Assembly: GCF_009695635.1 (NCBI RefSeq)
Contig: NZ_VUNN01000003.1
Location: 124,001-188,000 of the forward strand
Direction: 5' to 3'
DNA from: Bullifex porci
GTDB taxonomy: Bacteria > Spirochaetota > Spirochaetia > Sphaerochaetales > Sphaerochaetaceae
Length of the DNA: 64,000 nt
Below the pieces are notes generated by a model, which searched no databases, had not been told where the DNA came from, and was given only the letters and a program-made list of their open reading frames with translations. The translations under genes and the position numbers were made by a program. Positions 63,046-64,000 of this stretch are shown one piece after another (the stretch's first letter is position 1; each line of letters begins with the position of its first letter).

Positions 63046-64000
63046 TTATTCCTCTTTAGAGGCCCAGTTAAGGGTTCTCGATACAGCCTTTCTCCAGAAG
63101 ATAATTTTATTCTGTCTTGTTTTCTCATCCATTGAAGGGGTCCATCTTAACTGTTCCTTCCAATATTTTGACAGATTTTCACGATTTTGCCAAATGTCAA
63201 CGCTTAGTCCAGCAGCAAAAGCAGCACCTAATGCAGTAGTTTCTGTAATTCTTGGTCTTATTACAGGTATTGAAAGGATATCAGACTGGAATTCCATGAG
63301 TGGATTTGAGTTTGTTAATCCTCCATCGACCTTAAGTGTTTTAAGGTTTATTCCGGAATCAAGCTCCATAGCTTCAAAAATATCATTAGCTTGGAAAGCT
63401 GTTGCCTCAAGGACAGCTCTACAGATGTGAGCTCTATTAACATAGCCTGTTAACCCTGCAATTACACCTCTTGCATCACTTCTCCAATGAGGAGCAAAGA
63501 GGCCTGAGAATGCAGGAACTATGTATACTCCACCACAATCAGAGACAGAGGAAGCCAGCTCATCTAGCTCCTTTGCATTTTGAACCATCTTTAAATTGTC
63601 TCTAACCCATTGTACTAAGGAGCCAGCAATAGCTATTGAGCCCTCAAGAGCATAAGCTGGTTTTTCTCCCTTGGCAAGATATGCAACTGTACTTACAAGT
63701 CCTTTAGATGAATAGCAAAGCTTATCACCAGTATTAACAAGCATGAAGCAACCTGTTCCATATGTACATTTAGCTTCGCCTTCACTAAAGCATGCTTGAC
63801 CAAAGAGTGCTGCCTGCTGGTCACCTAAAATTCCACATAGTGGTACCTTTGTACCTAAAATATCTGCATACCCATATATTTCCTTCATTGAAGGTACGAT
63901 AGTAGGAAGAGCTCTTCTTGGGATTTTAAAGAGGTCTAGGAGCTTTTCATCCCACTCTAAGGTCTTTATGTTCATTAGCATATATCTTGAAGCATTAGTT
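63046..64000 (-). CDS. glpK: Glycerol kinase (5' partial)
   Basis: FGGY kinase, C-terminal ~317 residues; the frame runs past the window edge (upstream residues TNASRY are visible). GDQQAALFGQACF, YGTGCFMLVNTG, ALEGSIAIAGSLVQWVRDN, VDGGLTNSNPLMEFQSDIL and GAAFAAGL are family motifs. Feeds glycerol-3-phosphate to lipid or energy metabolism. Confidence 0.95.
   Translation of the reverse strand, partial: TNASRYMLMNIKTLEWDEKLLDLFKIPRRALPTIVPSMKEIYGYADILGTKVPLCGILGDQQAALFGQACFSEGEAKCTYGTGCFMLVNTGDKLCYSSKGLVSTVAYLAKGEKPAYALEGSIAIAGSLVQWVRDNLKMVQNAKELDELASSVSDCGGVYIVPAFSGLFAPHWRSDARGVIAGLTGYVNRAHICRAVLEATAFQANDIFEAMELDSGINLKTLKVDGGLTNSNPLMEFQSDILSIPVIRPRITETTALGAAFAAGLSVDIWQNRENLSKYWKEQLRWTPSMDEKTRQNKIIFWRKAVSRTLNWASKEE

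Overview
The window is a compact, low-GC bacterial chromosome segment with about 65 protein genes, mostly in tight operons with ATGA or TAATG start/stop overlaps. I saw no tRNA, rRNA, prophage or CRISPR array. The gene set (DbpA-type RNA-binding protein, CdaA/YbbR, patatin/outer-membrane-barrel fusion, DUF3842, lipoproteins with loose lipoboxes, a binding protein with an 'FAAGAKEE' signal end) suggests a gut-type spirochaete related to Treponema/Sphaerochaeta. That assignment is inference. All genes except the mobile element share AT-rich codon use.

Layout: 1-930 is the 3' part of an RluA pseudouridine synthase. 927-5322 (-) is coiled-coil protein, MltG, PHP phosphatase, IadA. 5508-6727 (+) is the RNA-binding protein and a metallo-beta-lactamase hydrolase. 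6778-7131 (-) is DksA-like; metK follows (+). 8574-13192 (-) is thrH, SAM hydrolase, ECF S component, a terminator, then fused EcfA and EcfT. 13317-15312 is a DMT transporter facing a FAD reductase. 15435-18882 (-) is AI-2E transporter, Mrp, NUDIX, SIMPL lipoprotein; 18938-22682 (+) is trmJ, GDPD, DUF362 ferredoxin, YkvA protein. 22720-27348 (-) holds nagB, mnmA, DUF3842, fusA. 27534-31935 holds HIT, a repeat lipoprotein, thioredoxin, an Rpn-like nuclease, a small barrel and a cupin. 31932-34903 (-) is an acyl-CoA synthetase and a nucleotidyltransferase. 35090-38906 (+) is a sugar ABC importer without its ATPase. MerR and RadC follow. 40330-41669 is a GC-rich tnpB-only IS200/IS605-family element inserted in a pentapeptide-repeat remnant. 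41876-49043 (-) is a complete his operon (hisL-G-D-C-B-H-A-F-IE). 49076-57999 and 58045-64000 are exporter, fumarase, formyltransferase/deformylase, priA, truA, acpS, cdaA and glpK genes.

Most notable: (1) the his operon is preceded by a 16-codon leader peptide with five consecutive histidines and a rho-independent terminator, i.e. a transcription attenuator. (2) That leader peptide and at least seven other genes have no Shine-Dalgarno; each has a -10 box ending 6-7 nt before its ATG, most with a matching -35 box, so the mRNA should start at the start codon (leaderless). Genes with a Shine-Dalgarno have ordinary leaders, so two initiation modes coexist. (3) The tnpB element's ends are fixed to the base, because removing 40330-41669 restores the pentapeptide reading frame exactly. 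(4) Seven convergent gene pairs overlap at their 3' ends with no terminator between them. (5) Candidate operators sit in the metK, nagB and sugar-ABC promoters.
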